Below, in pieces: positions 7,771 to 15,732 of a DNA stretch of 64,000 nucleotides (the first letter of the stretch is position 1; each line of letters opens with the position of its first letter). The notes beneath the pieces were generated by a model that was given only the letters and a program-made list of their open reading frames with translations, made no database searches and was not told the origin of the DNA. The stretch is from Paradesertivirga mongoliensis (lineage in GTDB: Bacteria > Bacteroidota > Bacteroidia > Sphingobacteriales > Sphingobacteriaceae), in the NCBI RefSeq assembly GCF_024436395.1, contig NZ_JAFMZO010000001.1:256181-320180 (forward strand). Reading direction: 5' to 3'. A program made the position numbers and the translations under genes.

Positions 7771-7884
7771 GGGCGTTGCCAGCTGTCCTCCGCTCTTGTC
7801 CACAACTGCTGGCCAGGCTTTCCGCTACAAGTCCTCTCCCGATAAAAGATCGGGATGCGGGCTTTTCGCTTCAATCCTTAACGC
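7771..7884. repeat. REP-like intergenic element with internal half-repeats
   Basis: This segment between convergent genes has no plausible gene. It contains two related half-units (GGCTTTCCGCTACAAGTCC and GGGCTTTTCGCTTCAATCC), a small hairpin CCCGAT-N5-ATCGGG at about 7838-7853, and ends GGGCGTT at one side and AACGC at the other. From general familiarity it resembles a dispersed intergenic repeat of Sphingobacteriaceae genomes. Only one copy is in this window, so dispersal cannot be shown here. Confidence 0.5.
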
Positions 7885-7890
7885 GGCCTC

Positions 7891-8181
7891 TTAAACAAAG
7901 ATAATCTCATCCAACACCTTCGAGCCTGCCCGCTCATTCATCCGTTTTATAATTTCTGACCGGATCATCACCAGTTCATTTTTTAAGACCGACGATTCTA
8001 CCCTGATAAATAATTTACGCTCGCGGATATAGAGCTGACTGGTGCGATTGGCCACCGCCTTGCCCATTAACTCGGGCCACGCAGCAATTAACGATGTTTC
8101 GTCAAACTTCCGTTTAAGTTTGTAGACATTAAGCAGTTGCTCAATTGCCTCTTTTAATGGCTTATCGTTATTTCTGCCCAT
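7891..8181 (-). CDS. DUF721 / DciA-like protein
   Basis: A 96-aa protein of the DUF721 family, which includes DciA, the replicative-helicase loading partner found in bacteria without DnaC. The N-terminal half has the LKRKFDETSLIAAWPELMGKAVANRT pattern of the family, and the second half is LYIRERKLFIRVESSVLKNELVMIRSEI. Its ATG overlaps the recF stop by one base (TAATG), so the two are translationally coupled. The pairing with recF is common in Bacteroidota. Confidence 0.8.
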   Translation of the reverse strand: MGRNNDKPLKEAIEQLLNVYKLKRKFDETSLIAAWPELMGKAVANRTSQLYIRERKLFIRVESSVLKNELVMIRSEIIKRMNERAGSKVLDEIIFV

Positions 8182-9281
8182 TATTTTTTAACTGTGCCGT
8201 TTTCTATTTCAAAAATACTTAAGCCCACGCCAATTCCACTGAAAATTCTCTCTACTCGCTCAGAGCTGGTATCGGTAATAAAAATCTGTCCGAAATCTTC
8301 GTGCGATACCATTTGCATTAATTTGGTGATGCGCATTTCGTCCAACTTGTCAAAAATATCATCCAATAACAATAAGGGTTTAAACCCTTTTTTCTCGTTC
8401 AAATAAGAATACTGCGCAAGTTTCAGGGCAATTAAAAACGACTTTTGCTGCCCCTGCGAACCAAACTTTTTTAAAGGCATACCATGAACAGAGCATAGCA
8501 AATCGTCTTTATGGATTCCGGTTGTGGTTCGTTCCAGAACCCGGTCGCGCTCAACAGCCTTTTTTAGGAGAGCCGAAAAATCTTCTCTCGCCAACTGCGA
8601 ATCATAAACCAGTTCCACCTGCTCGGCATCGTCGGTAAGATACTTATAATGGGATGCGAAAACAGGTAGAAAGCTATCCATAAAAACCCTTCGCTTTTCA
8701 TAAATAATATTGCCCGAGGCTACTAACTGCTCATCGTAGATCTCTAACAGCTGGGCATCGTATCGGCCAGTCTGAGCAATGGAACGAAGCAACGCATTGC
8801 GGTTGGTCAGATTTTTATTGTAGATAATCAGCTCATCAAGGTAACGGTTATCTGTTTGTGAGATCACATTATCTATAAAGCGGCGACGCTCTTCGCTGCC
8901 TTCAATAATTATACTTATATCGTAAGGTGAGATCATTACCAGTGGGAACAATCCTATATGATCGGCCAGCCGCTGATACTCCTTCTTATTTCGCTTAAAC
9001 TGCTTTTTTTGATTTCTCTTGAGTGAACAGGCGATAACATCTTCTCCACCCTGTCTGTCGAATGTGCCCTGAATCATAAAAAACTCAACGCCTTGCTTTA
9101 TTTGCTGTGAATCAATAGGATTAAAGTAGCTTTTGCATAACGACAAATAATGGATGGCATCTAAAAGATTGGTTTTACCCGCACCATTATTTCCCGCAAA
9201 GGCATTTACCGAGGCAGAAAAATTCAATTCTGCTTCTTCGTAATTTTTAAAGTTTAAAAGAGAAATTTTTTGAAGCCACAT
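8181..9281 (-). CDS. recF: DNA replication and repair protein RecF
   Basis: A 366-aa SMC-like ATPase that helps load RecA at gaps. LQKISLLNFKNYEEAELNF opens the protein, with Walker A GNNGAGKTN at about residues 30-38. The ABC-type signature is FGSQGQQKSFLIALKLAQ, and Walker B is LLLLDDIFDKLD. Length is normal. A TAACTTTG box on the minus strand (9302-9295) ends 13 bp before the start codon. A DUF721 gene is coupled downstream. Confidence 0.95.
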   Translation of the reverse strand: MWLQKISLLNFKNYEEAELNFSASVNAFAGNNGAGKTNLLDAIHYLSLCKSYFNPIDSQQIKQGVEFFMIQGTFDRQGGEDVIACSLKRNQKKQFKRNKKEYQRLADHIGLFPLVMISPYDISIIIEGSEERRRFIDNVISQTDNRYLDELIIYNKNLTNRNALLRSIAQTGRYDAQLLEIYDEQLVASGNIIYEKRRVFMDSFLPVFASHYKYLTDDAEQVELVYDSQLAREDFSALLKKAVERDRVLERTTTGIHKDDLLCSVHGMPLKKFGSQGQQKSFLIALKLAQYSYLNEKKGFKPLLLLDDIFDKLDEMRITKLMQMVSHEDFGQIFITDTSSERVERIFSGIGVGLSIFEIENGTVKK

Positions 9282-9294
9282 AGCGCAAGAGACA

Positions 9295-9302
9295 CAAAGT
9301 TA
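9295..9302 (-). promoter_or_regulatory. -7 promoter box of recF
   Basis: TAACTTTG on the minus strand matches TAnnTTTG and ends 13 bp before the recF ATG. Confidence 0.55.
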
Positions 9303-9341
9303 CAGTTTAGATGGCATTCTGTTTTTTAAATTTAAAAGGGC

Positions 9342-9371
9342 TTGATTGTAAAGGCTAAAACTGTATTTTTG
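9342..9371 (+). promoter_or_regulatory. Promoter of the TPR membrane protein gene
   Basis: TTG at 9342-9344 and again at 9346-9348 precede TATTTTTG at 9364-9371. The spacing is 19 and 15 bp, the former typical for Bacteroidota sigma factor sites. The start codon is 25 bp further on. Confidence 0.6.
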
Positions 9372-9396
9372 CAAACTTCAATTTTTAAAAACGCAA

Positions 9397-10077
9397 ATGG
9401 CGACTAATCAAAAAGATACTATTACCCAGCCCGCTAAAACTGGCACCGGAAGCTTTGTGCAGGAGAACAAAAAGAGCTTAGCAGTGATTGGTGGCGCTAT
9501 CGTAGCCCTGGTACTGCTGTATGTTGGCTATCAAAAACTCTACCTCGCTCCAAGAGCAGATAAAGCGGCGAATCAGATGTACAAAGCTGAAGAGTTTGTT
9601 GGTACAGATTCACTGGCTGACCGGGCTATTAAAGGCCATGGATCTTTCCCGGGTTTTGAACAGATTGCTGAAGAGTATTCAAATACAAAGTCGGCTAATC
9701 TTGCTAACGCGTATCTGGGAGGCTTGTATCTTAAAAAAGGCGAATTTAAAAAGGCAGCAGAGGTTTTGGGTAACTACAGCACCACAGGAAGCCCGGTAAT
9801 CGATCCGCTTGTTTTTGGAATGCTGGGAGATGCATACACTGAACTCAAAGATTATAGCAAAGCTGAAACTTATTACAAAAAGGCTTCAGATAAAGGCTCG
9901 AACTCTTTCACCACACCGTTATTCCTTAAAAAACTTGGACTAGTTTACGAAGAGCAAAAAGACTATGATGCTGCTGTAGATGCTTATAAAGAAATAAAAC
10001 AGGATTATCCTGAGAGCTATGAAGCATCTTTAATTGATGCCTATATCGCCCGTGCGGAAGCACGCCAGCAGCAATAG
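9397..10077 (+). CDS. TPR protein with one N-terminal membrane helix
   Basis: A 226-aa protein with a short cytoplasmic N-terminus, one transmembrane helix at about residues 28-48 (LAVIGGAIVALVLLYVGYQ) and tetratricopeptide repeats to the end (ANAYLGGLYLKKGEFKKAAEVL, GMLGDAYTELKDYSKAETYYKKA, KKLGLVYEEQKDYDAAVDAYKEI). The layout is like YfgM/YbgF-type periplasmic adaptor proteins. No enzymatic motif is seen, and the partner is unknown. It is a single gene between its own promoter and a terminator. Confidence 0.75.
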   Translation: MATNQKDTITQPAKTGTGSFVQENKKSLAVIGGAIVALVLLYVGYQKLYLAPRADKAANQMYKAEEFVGTDSLADRAIKGHGSFPGFEQIAEEYSNTKSANLANAYLGGLYLKKGEFKKAAEVLGNYSTTGSPVIDPLVFGMLGDAYTELKDYSKAETYYKKASDKGSNSFTTPLFLKKLGLVYEEQKDYDAAVDAYKEIKQDYPESYEASLIDAYIARAEARQQQ

Positions 10078-10098
10078 AAAAGTAATTTCCCACGCATA

Positions 10099-10134
10099 AA
10101 AAATGGTTATCCTGCTTGAGGATAGCCATTTTAT
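10099..10134 (+). terminator. Terminator between the TPR gene and ribH
   Basis: AAAATGGTTATCC pairs with GGATAGCCATTTT around TGCTTGA, with one G-T pair, then a T-rich tail. An ATG inside its right arm (10116) is in frame with ribH but is not the start. Confidence 0.75.
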
Positions 10135-10145
10135 ATTTTAAACTC

Positions 10146-10640
10146 ATGGCAACTCAACTTAAAAGCTTATCAGATTTTAGCCACACTACCATCCCCGATG
10201 GGCGAAAATACAGATTCGGGATAGTAACAGCCCAGTGGAATGCTGAAATTACCGGCGCTCTTTACAATGGTGCAGTTCTGTTATTGGAAAAACAGGGAGT
10301 GCTACCAGAAAATATTATAGAAATTACCGTACCGGGGAGTTTTGAATTAACTTCCGGCGCTGATATCCTGCTAAGTAAAAAAGATCTGGATGCGGTTATT
10401 TGTCTTGGCTGTGTGATTAAAGGCGAAACTCCGCATTTCGACTTTATCTGCAATGCTGTGGCGAACGGAATAAGCCAGGTCTCCATAAAATACAACAAGC
10501 CAGTAGTGTTTGGCGTGCTTACCACAAACACCCTTGAGCAAGCGCAGGCACGGGCTGGCGGAAAACATGGCAACAAAGGTGAAGAAGCGGCCGCTACTGC
10601 CTTGCTAATGGCCGATCTGCAAAAGAATTTAAACGATTGA
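10146..10640 (+). CDS. ribH: 6,7-dimethyl-8-ribityllumazine synthase
   Basis: Penultimate enzyme of riboflavin synthesis; it condenses 5-amino-6-ribitylaminouracil with 3,4-dihydroxy-2-butanone 4-phosphate. Family motifs are visible: FGIVTAQWNAEIT near the N-terminus, VPGSFELTSGAD, GCVIKGETPHFDFIC (with the catalytic-site His), and the C-terminal ARAGGKHGNKGEEAAATALLM. I chose the ATG at 10146 because the in-frame ATG at 10116 lies inside a terminator hairpin. No FMN riboswitch is seen upstream. Confidence 0.94.
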   Translation: MATQLKSLSDFSHTTIPDGRKYRFGIVTAQWNAEITGALYNGAVLLLEKQGVLPENIIEITVPGSFELTSGADILLSKKDLDAVICLGCVIKGETPHFDFICNAVANGISQVSIKYNKPVVFGVLTTNTLEQAQARAGGKHGNKGEEAAATALLMADLQKNLND

Positions 10641-10696
10641 AACTTATTAGTCTAACTTTCGTATTGTAGGAGAATTTTGATAATTTTACGCTCATT

Positions 10697-10819
10697 ATGA
10701 AGAGACTAGCCCTTGCATTATTATTTTTATTTACCGCAGCTGCAACACTTGAATCTTGTTCAAGTAAAATTTGCCCTGCATACAACTCATACCCAAAAGC
10801 GAGAAGGGGCGCTAATTAA
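10697..10819 (+). CDS. 40-aa putative lipoprotein with CPAYNSYPKARR tail
   Basis: A short open frame of 40 codons. Two positively charged residues and a hydrophobic stretch lead to Cys21 (ATLESC), which looks like a lipobox. The mature part would be only about 20 residues: SSKICPAYNSYPKARRGAN. The downstream gene starts 85 bp later. Similar tiny lipoproteins with a CPAY...YPK tail seem familiar from Sphingobacteriaceae, but that is recollection, not a search result. Function unknown. Confidence 0.6.
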   Translation: MKRLALALLFLFTAAATLESCSSKICPAYNSYPKARRGAN

Positions 10820-10882
10820 TAGCCGTTTGTAATCTCATTCTCAAAATATCTTCATGCCTTAGGAGAATATACAATACCTGCC

Positions 10883-10890
10883 TATTTTTG
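10883..10890 (+). promoter_or_regulatory. -7 promoter box of ytxJ
   Basis: TATTTTTG matches TAnnTTTG and ends 14 bp before the ytxJ ATG. Confidence 0.5.
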
Positions 10891-10904
10891 AGTTTCTGTT
10901 TTAT

Positions 10905-11243
10905 ATGAATTGGATACCATTAGAAAGCATCGATCAACTGGAAGTAATAAAGCAAGCTCCGGGCCACAGCATTTTATTTAAACATAGCACACGCTGTTCC
11001 ATCAGCCTTATGGCTAAAAGAAAGTTTGAATTCGAGTGGGATGCACTTCCGCCAGAAACTTCGCTTTATTTTTTAGATCTTCTCAAAAACCGCAATATTT
11101 CTGACGCCATCGCGGATATGTTCAAAGTGCATCATGAATCGCCCCAACTGTTGCTGATAAGGGATGGCGAATGTATTTATGAAAGTTCACACAGCGACAT
11201 CTCAGCCGAGGAGACTGCCGAGCAAATGGCGGTGAATTCTTAA
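10905..11243 (+). CDS. ytxJ: Bacillithiol system monothiol redox protein YtxJ
   Basis: A 112-aa thioredoxin-fold protein of the YtxJ/DUF2847 family. KHSTRCSIS holds the single active cysteine (Cys31), in the position of a monothiol TRCxxS bacilliredoxin. Known members are linked to de-bacillithiolation of proteins. The presence of bshA at 28428 shows that the organism can make at least the first bacillithiol intermediate, which supports the call. Confidence 0.85.
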   Translation: MNWIPLESIDQLEVIKQAPGHSILFKHSTRCSISLMAKRKFEFEWDALPPETSLYFLDLLKNRNISDAIADMFKVHHESPQLLLIRDGECIYESSHSDISAEETAEQMAVNS

Positions 11244-11250
11244 GCAAATC

Positions 11251-11655
11251 TTACTGATATTTAAACGTTATTATCTTCCTGATATCGGGATGCAGGCTGT
11301 AAAACACCGGACAGGTTTTAGCGGCATGCTCGAGAACAGCCTTTTCCTTATCTGAAAACGAATAAGGGAAGCTAACTTCTGCATGAATTTCGCTAACTCT
11401 TCGGGGCTCGGCGGCCATGATTTTGGTTATTGTACAAGTTGTTCCTTCAATATTCCAATCTCTTTCGCGGGCGGCGATACCCATGATGGTAAGCATACAA
11501 TTGCCGAGCGATGTTGCAAGCAAATCTGTAGGAGAAAAAGCTTCTCCTTTTCCTTTATTATCAACTGGAGGATCTGTGATGATTTTTTCTCCTGATTGAA
11601 GATGGGTTGCTTCTGTACGTAAATCTCCTAAATATGTTATTGTTGAGGTAGCCAT
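11251..11655 (-). CDS. OsmC family peroxiredoxin-like protein
   Basis: A 134-aa OsmC/Ohr-fold protein, a thiol-dependent hydroperoxide reductase family. FSPTDLLATSLGNCMLTIMG carries the first conserved Cys and HAAKTCPVFYSLHPD the second. The gene converges on ytxJ with a 7-bp gap. Its first bases and the DNA upstream of them are duplicated further upstream (see the repeat at 11641-11886). Subfamily (OsmC versus Ohr versus YhfA) is not resolved; the general organic-peroxide role is family knowledge. Confidence 0.85.
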   Translation of the reverse strand: MATSTITYLGDLRTEATHLQSGEKIITDPPVDNKGKGEAFSPTDLLATSLGNCMLTIMGIAARERDWNIEGTTCTITKIMAAEPRRVSEIHAEVSFPYSFSDKEKAVLEHAAKTCPVFYSLHPDIRKIITFKYQ

Positions 11656-11886
11656 AGTATAAGTTAAAAGTGAAAATTCAAAAGTAAAAAAGCGCGGGCG
11701 ATAAGCAACATGAACGAACGGAATTTAATACCATTACCAATCTTCTAAAATTCCCTTTCGAATTTGTGTTGAGGCACCCATAGGACAAGGTAAAGTGAAA
11801 ATTCAAAAGTAAAAAAGTGCAGGCGATTAGCAACATGAATCGACAGAATTTAATACCATTGCCATATTTTGAATTTTCCCTTTTGA
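11641..11886. repeat. Tandem duplication of the osmC 5' end and upstream region
   Basis: Copy 1 (about 11641-11765) and copy 2 (about 11767-11886) align over their length with scattered differences. Each starts in TGTTGAGG plus a start-codon region, then AAGTGAAAATTCAAAAGTAA, a GC-richer centre with AGCAACATGAA, then GAATTTAATACCATT and a TTTGAATTTTCC-like end. Copy 1 includes the genuine osmC start codon; copy 2 carries a matching orphan ATG (CAT at about 11777-11780). The ends of each copy are roughly inverted repeats (AAAATTCAAAAGT versus TTTGAATTTT). Confidence 0.7.
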
Positions 11887-11923
11887 ATTTTGACTTTTGA
11901 ACTAACATCTCATATCTATCCGT

Positions 11924-11931
11924 TACCTTTG
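11924..11931 (+). promoter_or_regulatory. -7 promoter box abutting lipA start
   Basis: TACCTTTG matches TAnnTTTG and ends only 4 bp before the lipA ATG. With usual Bacteroidota spacing, transcription would begin at or next to the A of the ATG, giving a leaderless mRNA. TTTG at 11896-11899 is a possible -33 element, at a rather long 24-bp spacing. Confidence 0.55.
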
Positions 11932-11935
11932 TACT

Positions 11936-12820
11936 ATGATTGAATTGCCGGTTATTCCTGCAAACCAGACTGCACGCAGACCGAACTGGTTAAGGGTGAA
12001 ACTACCTGTGGGAAAAGAATATGCGCATGTACGCAGCCTTGTTGATACTCATAAGCTTCATACTATTTGCGAAAGCGGCAATTGCCCGAATATGGGCGAG
12101 TGCTGGGGCGCCGGCACAGCCACATTTATGATACTGGGCAATATTTGTACGCGTTCATGCTCTTTCTGCGCCGTAGCTACCGGGAGACCCCTGGCTGTCG
12201 ACATGGACGAGCCCAACCGGGTGGCTAATTCAATCAAATTAATGAACGTAAAACATGCGGTTATCACATCTGTAGATCGTGATGATTTAAAAGATGGTGG
12301 TTCCATCATCTGGGCAGAAACCATCAAAGCAGTAAGAAGAGAAAGCCCTGAAACCACTATGGAAACATTAATCCCTGACTTCAGAGGAATTTGGGATAAT
12401 TTATACCGGGTTTGTGAAGAACGCCCCGAGGTAGTTTCACATAACATCGAAACTGTTAAACGTTTGACCAAGGAGGTTCGCATTCAGGCCAAATACGATC
12501 GCAGTATGGAGGCATTGAAAAGAATATCTGAGTTTGGGCTGAGAACCAAATCAGGCATTATGCTCGGCTTAGGCGAAACTGAAGAAGATGTTATCGAAAC
12601 CATGCAGGATTTGGCGGATACCGGCGTTCATATCTTAACGTTAGGTCAATATCTACAACCCACTAAAAATCATCACCCGGTAATCGATTGGATCCACCCG
12701 GATCAGTTTGCCAGATACAAGGAAATTGGTCAGAAGATGGGATTCAAATACGTAGAAAGCGGTCCGTTGGTGCGCTCTTCATATCATGCCGAAAAGCATC
12801 TGTTCGACCAGGTTGTCTAA
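11936..12820 (+). CDS. lipA: Lipoyl synthase
   Basis: Radical SAM enzyme (294 aa) that inserts two sulfurs into protein-bound octanoate. The auxiliary cluster cysteines are Cys45, Cys50 and Cys56 ([12 protein letters not shown]). The radical SAM cluster cysteines are Cys71, Cys75 and Cys78 (CTRSCSFC). The RSSYHAEKH end supplies the conserved Arg-Ser-Ser-Tyr motif. Its 3' end overlaps the convergent nnr gene by 4 bp. A -7 box ends 4 bp before the ATG. Confidence 0.97.
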   Translation: MIELPVIPANQTARRPNWLRVKLPVGKEYAHVRSLVDTHKLHTICESGNCPNMGECWGAGTATFMILGNICTRSCSFCAVATGRPLAVDMDEPNRVANSIKLMNVKHAVITSVDRDDLKDGGSIIWAETIKAVRRESPETTMETLIPDFRGIWDNLYRVCEERPEVVSHNIETVKRLTKEVRIQAKYDRSMEALKRISEFGLRTKSGIMLGLGETEEDVIETMQDLADTGVHILTLGQYLQPTKNHHPVIDWIHPDQFARYKEIGQKMGFKYVESGPLVRSSYHAEKHLFDQVV

Positions 12821-14319
12821 ATCATTTTGCCTATTGCCTGCGGAATGTCCTTCAGGAGCGAACCTGCCGTCACGACATATGCCCTGTTTTGCGACGACAG
12901 TTCCTGCCCGGCTTTCCCATGAATAAACACCGCCAGATATGCAGCATCTTCCGGTTTATAGCCCTGCGCCAAAAAAGAAGTAATCATTCCTGTTAGTACA
13001 TCTCCCATTCCTCCGCTCGACATTGCCGGCGTACCGGTAGGATTAAATACACACTTACCTTCTGGAGTAAATAATATGCTATATCGGTTCTTCAATATGA
13101 TAATGCAATCAAGCTCTTTCGCCTTATTCATTCCTGTTTCGAGTCTCTCCCACCAATTGGAATGTTCACCAAAAAGCCGGTCGAACTCTTTGACATGCGG
13201 AGTTAACACCGATAGTTTGGGTACTAAATTCACCAAATCCGGATTAGACGCAAGAAGGTTTATGGCGTCAGCATCAAAAACTATCGGCTTCCTGAAGCTA
13301 TTTAATGTCTGTTTCAAGACCAGTTTACTTTCGTCCGAAACACCAAGTCCCGGACCAATTGCAATGGCATTGTATTTTTCCCAGGCCAGATCAGCCGGAA
13401 TTACATTTTTATAGCGCAAAGATGCCATAGCCTCGGGTATCCTGATATTTAATGCTGTAAGCCCTTCGGAAGGTATAGATGCTGTTGTAAGGCCAGTCCC
13501 CGTGTTTAAACAAGCTTCGGCACAAAGTAAAGCTGCTCCCATTGTTTGTATGCCGCCTGCCACAATTAAGGCGTGGCCGAAAGTTCCTTTATGGCTAAAA
13601 GGCTTGCGCTTTTTCAAGCGGCGTGTGATACTGCTGTCTGTAAGTATAGCATAAGGGGTTGAAAGAGCCTGAATAAACCCCTCATCAAGGCCAATATCAA
13701 CAACTTCGAATCTTTTTATGCAAAGGGCAGAATCGGGAAGAAGGAAGTTGATTTTGGGGCGCTGAAAGCTTATGGTCAACTCAGACTTGACCGTTACATC
13801 ATGCTTTGAAATCGGCCCTTCGGCTTTGAAGCCTGTAGGAATATCCACAGAAACAACGGTTCTTCCCAGGCTATTTAACCATTCTACCAGAGTAAGCCAC
13901 TCCCCATCAAGCGGTTTATTAAGCCCGGTACCTAAAAGTGCATCGATTATGATTGACGCCTGCTCTTCCCGCAAATCAGCTATTTTTCTGAACTCATCGA
14001 ATATTATTCCCTGCGACATCAACCTTGCAAGATTTCCGTCAAAGTCACTGGATGATTTGCCAGAAAAGCGAGCAATCTTCACGTCTACTCTGTAACCCGC
14101 ACGGTATAGTAACCGGGCTATCGCCAAACCATCACCACCATTATTTCCTGTTCCACAGTACACCGCAATCGAACGCATTTTATCCGGATAATTTTTGATA
14201 AATGCCTCAGAAAACGCGAGAGCGGCGCGCTCCATCAAATCAATAGATTGCATCGACAGGTGCTGGATAGTGTATTTATCCGCTTGACGGCTTTGATCTG
14301 ACGTTAAAAGATTGAGCAT
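12817..14319 (-). CDS. nnr: Bifunctional NAD(P)H-hydrate epimerase / ADP-dependent dehydratase
   Basis: A 500-aa repair enzyme for hydrated NAD(P)H. The N-terminal YjeF_N epimerase domain (about 1-215) has [19 protein letters not shown]. The C-terminal YjeF_C dehydratase domain (about 225-500) has [12 protein letters not shown], the ATP/ADP-binding region and [13 protein letters not shown]. Length matches the fused bacterial form. It starts 19 bp after the anti-sigma gene on the same strand, so it may be co-transcribed with the sigma operon, although its job is general metabolism. Confidence 0.94.
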   Translation of the reverse strand: MLNLLTSDQSRQADKYTIQHLSMQSIDLMERAALAFSEAFIKNYPDKMRSIAVYCGTGNNGGDGLAIARLLYRAGYRVDVKIARFSGKSSSDFDGNLARLMSQGIIFDEFRKIADLREEQASIIIDALLGTGLNKPLDGEWLTLVEWLNSLGRTVVSVDIPTGFKAEGPISKHDVTVKSELTISFQRPKINFLLPDSALCIKRFEVVDIGLDEGFIQALSTPYAILTDSSITRRLKKRKPFSHKGTFGHALIVAGGIQTMGAALLCAEACLNTGTGLTTASIPSEGLTALNIRIPEAMASLRYKNVIPADLAWEKYNAIAIGPGLGVSDESKLVLKQTLNSFRKPIVFDADAINLLASNPDLVNLVPKLSVLTPHVKEFDRLFGEHSNWWERLETGMNKAKELDCIIILKNRYSILFTPEGKCVFNPTGTPAMSSGGMGDVLTGMITSFLAQGYKPEDAAYLAVFIHGKAGQELSSQNRAYVVTAGSLLKDIPQAIGKMI

Positions 14320-14338
14320 GCGTTCTAAACGTAAATGA

Positions 14339-15064
14339 TTAAAGCTTGTTTAATAGCTCCCGGGATTTTGCGTAATTAACCGCATCTTCAGGAATTTTTT
14401 GCAACCAATACCGGGCACGCTCTTTATTTTCTTCCTTTAAAAAGCTTAGCGCGATATAAAAAGCCGCATCGTATTTGTAAACCGAAGTACCCGCATACAA
14501 TTCTTCTAAAACTCCCCGAGCGGTCTCGGCGTCATCGGTTTCAACCAGAGTGATCGCATAGTAATATTGAACCATCGCATTAGCGGGATCTTTCTTATAA
14601 ATTGGCTCCAGGGCAGCTCGCGCTTCAGAAAAGTCCTCTTTATTAAATGCCTTTACAGCTTTGGCCATTTGATCATCGTCACCCCCGCTCCGCTCTACCA
14701 TTGCAATCATCTCAGTCTCTGCATATTCTTCGTACAAATTATTACGCCACGGTGCCCAAATTAAAAGTACTAAAAAAACAGCTGCTACAGCCGAAATCCA
14801 GGTTAAATAACGCTGCATTTGAATCAGCTTTGCTTCTTTCTTAAAATGTACGTTCCCGGCATTGCTCAATGTTTGTCTTAATTTACGATCATCCTCATCT
14901 TCTGTCAACTGCATTTTTAGGGAGCTATGGATATCATAATACCTGGAAAGAGCAGAACGCAGTCCTTCATCCCCCCGAAGTGCCTCCTCAAATTTAAGGC
15001 GCTCCCCGACTTCCATATCACCCTCTGCAAAACGGGCTACATCTTCCATACTATACATACTCAT
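14339..15064 (-). CDS. Putative anti-sigma factor with periplasmic TPR region
   Basis: A 241-aa protein in three parts. Residues about 1-50 (DVARFAEGDMEVGERLKFEEAL) resemble the short cytoplasmic anti-sigma N-terminus common in Bacteroidota, without zinc ligands. Residues 86-105 form a membrane helix. The rest is helical TPR repeats (KAFNKEDFSEARAALEPIYKKDPANAMVQYYYAI, KYDAAFYIALSFLKEENKERARYWL). It follows the sigma factor gene by 5 bp. The cytoplasmic part probably holds the sigma factor while the TPR part senses something in the periplasm; that role is inferred from layout. Confidence 0.65.
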   Translation of the reverse strand: MSMYSMEDVARFAEGDMEVGERLKFEEALRGDEGLRSALSRYYDIHSSLKMQLTEDEDDRKLRQTLSNAGNVHFKKEAKLIQMQRYLTWISAVAAVFLVLLIWAPWRNNLYEEYAETEMIAMVERSGGDDDQMAKAVKAFNKEDFSEARAALEPIYKKDPANAMVQYYYAITLVETDDAETARGVLEELYAGTSVYKYDAAFYIALSFLKEENKERARYWLQKIPEDAVNYAKSRELLNKL

Positions 15065-15069
15065 AGCTT

Positions 15070-15624
15070 TTAACTCTTGTTAATTAGTTTGATGAGAGCG
15101 GCCATGCATTCAGATTTTTTTTTCCTGAGATACCCATAGGTTACTCCAAGCTTTTCAGCAACTTTTTCCTGTGAGTCCGTATTCAAGCTTTCTTGAATAA
15201 TTTCCTTACAGCGCTCACCCAGCTTTTCAAACATTAAGGCAAAATGTTTCGCTTCCTCAGCCTGCTTTTCAAGCAGTTCTGCTTCAGCAAAAACATCCTC
15301 TCCTACAGTTAATAAAGTGTCGTCGATATTTGTTACCTGTAAAACTGATTTTTTCTTTAACTCGTTAAGCCATTTCCGTTTACAAACCAATAAAAGAAAA
15401 GGCTCAAAAGGGCAGCTTAATTGAAACCCCTTATGCTTTGCCTGCTGGTAGATATCGATTAATGCCTCTTGCATGATATCCGCGGCATCGTTTTCGGAAC
15501 CGCTATTGCTCAAAATATGTCGTTTGATCTTCCCTGCAAATTTCGCATAGATCTCCTGCACAACTTTCTGGTCGTTTTGAAGCAATGCCTCAATGTATCT
15601 GTGGTCTTCGTGCAGTTTTTTCAA
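15070..15624 (-). CDS. ECF-like RNA polymerase sigma-70 family factor
   Basis: A 184-aa alternative sigma factor. Region 2 spans about residues 20-95, with SENDAADIMQEALIDIYQQA and the promoter-melting segment PFEPFLLLVCKRKWLNELKK. Region 4 spans about 130-184, with a helix-turn-helix in SQEKVAEKLGVTYGYLRKKKSECMAALI. It is the first gene of a minus-strand operon with the anti-sigma protein. It is divergent from a membrane peptide, a lipoprotein, a PKD protein and a CHAT protein, which are its likeliest targets. Confidence 0.85.
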   Translation of the reverse strand: MKKLHEDHRYIEALLQNDQKVVQEIYAKFAGKIKRHILSNSGSENDAADIMQEALIDIYQQAKHKGFQLSCPFEPFLLLVCKRKWLNELKKKSVLQVTNIDDTLLTVGEDVFAEAELLEKQAEEAKHFALMFEKLGERCKEIIQESLNTDSQEKVAEKLGVTYGYLRKKKSECMAALIKLINKS

Positions 15625-15687
15625 GATTCCGAGATTCTAAGTTAAGTGCTTTTCGCCTGCGGTAAAATTTATTTTCTCCAAAGGGGG

Positions 15688-15724
15688 GTAACAAATTTCT
15701 GATCCGGCTGATATAGTTACAAAT
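15688..15724. promoter_or_regulatory. Paired 9-mers in the sigma/lipoprotein divergent region
   Basis: GTAACAAAT (15688-15696) and GTTACAAAT (15716-15724) are near-identical direct repeats spaced 28 bp apart. They lie between the divergent sigma factor and the membrane peptide. They are candidates for the sigma factor's own promoter elements or a regulator site. The gap (15625-15933) otherwise holds the 33-aa ORF and a duplicated leader. Confidence 0.3.
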
Positions 15725-15732
15725 CAACCAAA

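Noticed and set aside
10078..10145. FMN riboswitch before ribH
   Set aside because: The gap is short and filled by a terminator hairpin; no RFN-like conserved segments.
11641..11886. CRISPR array
   Set aside because: Only two long, diverged copies without regular spacers, and no cas genes nearby.
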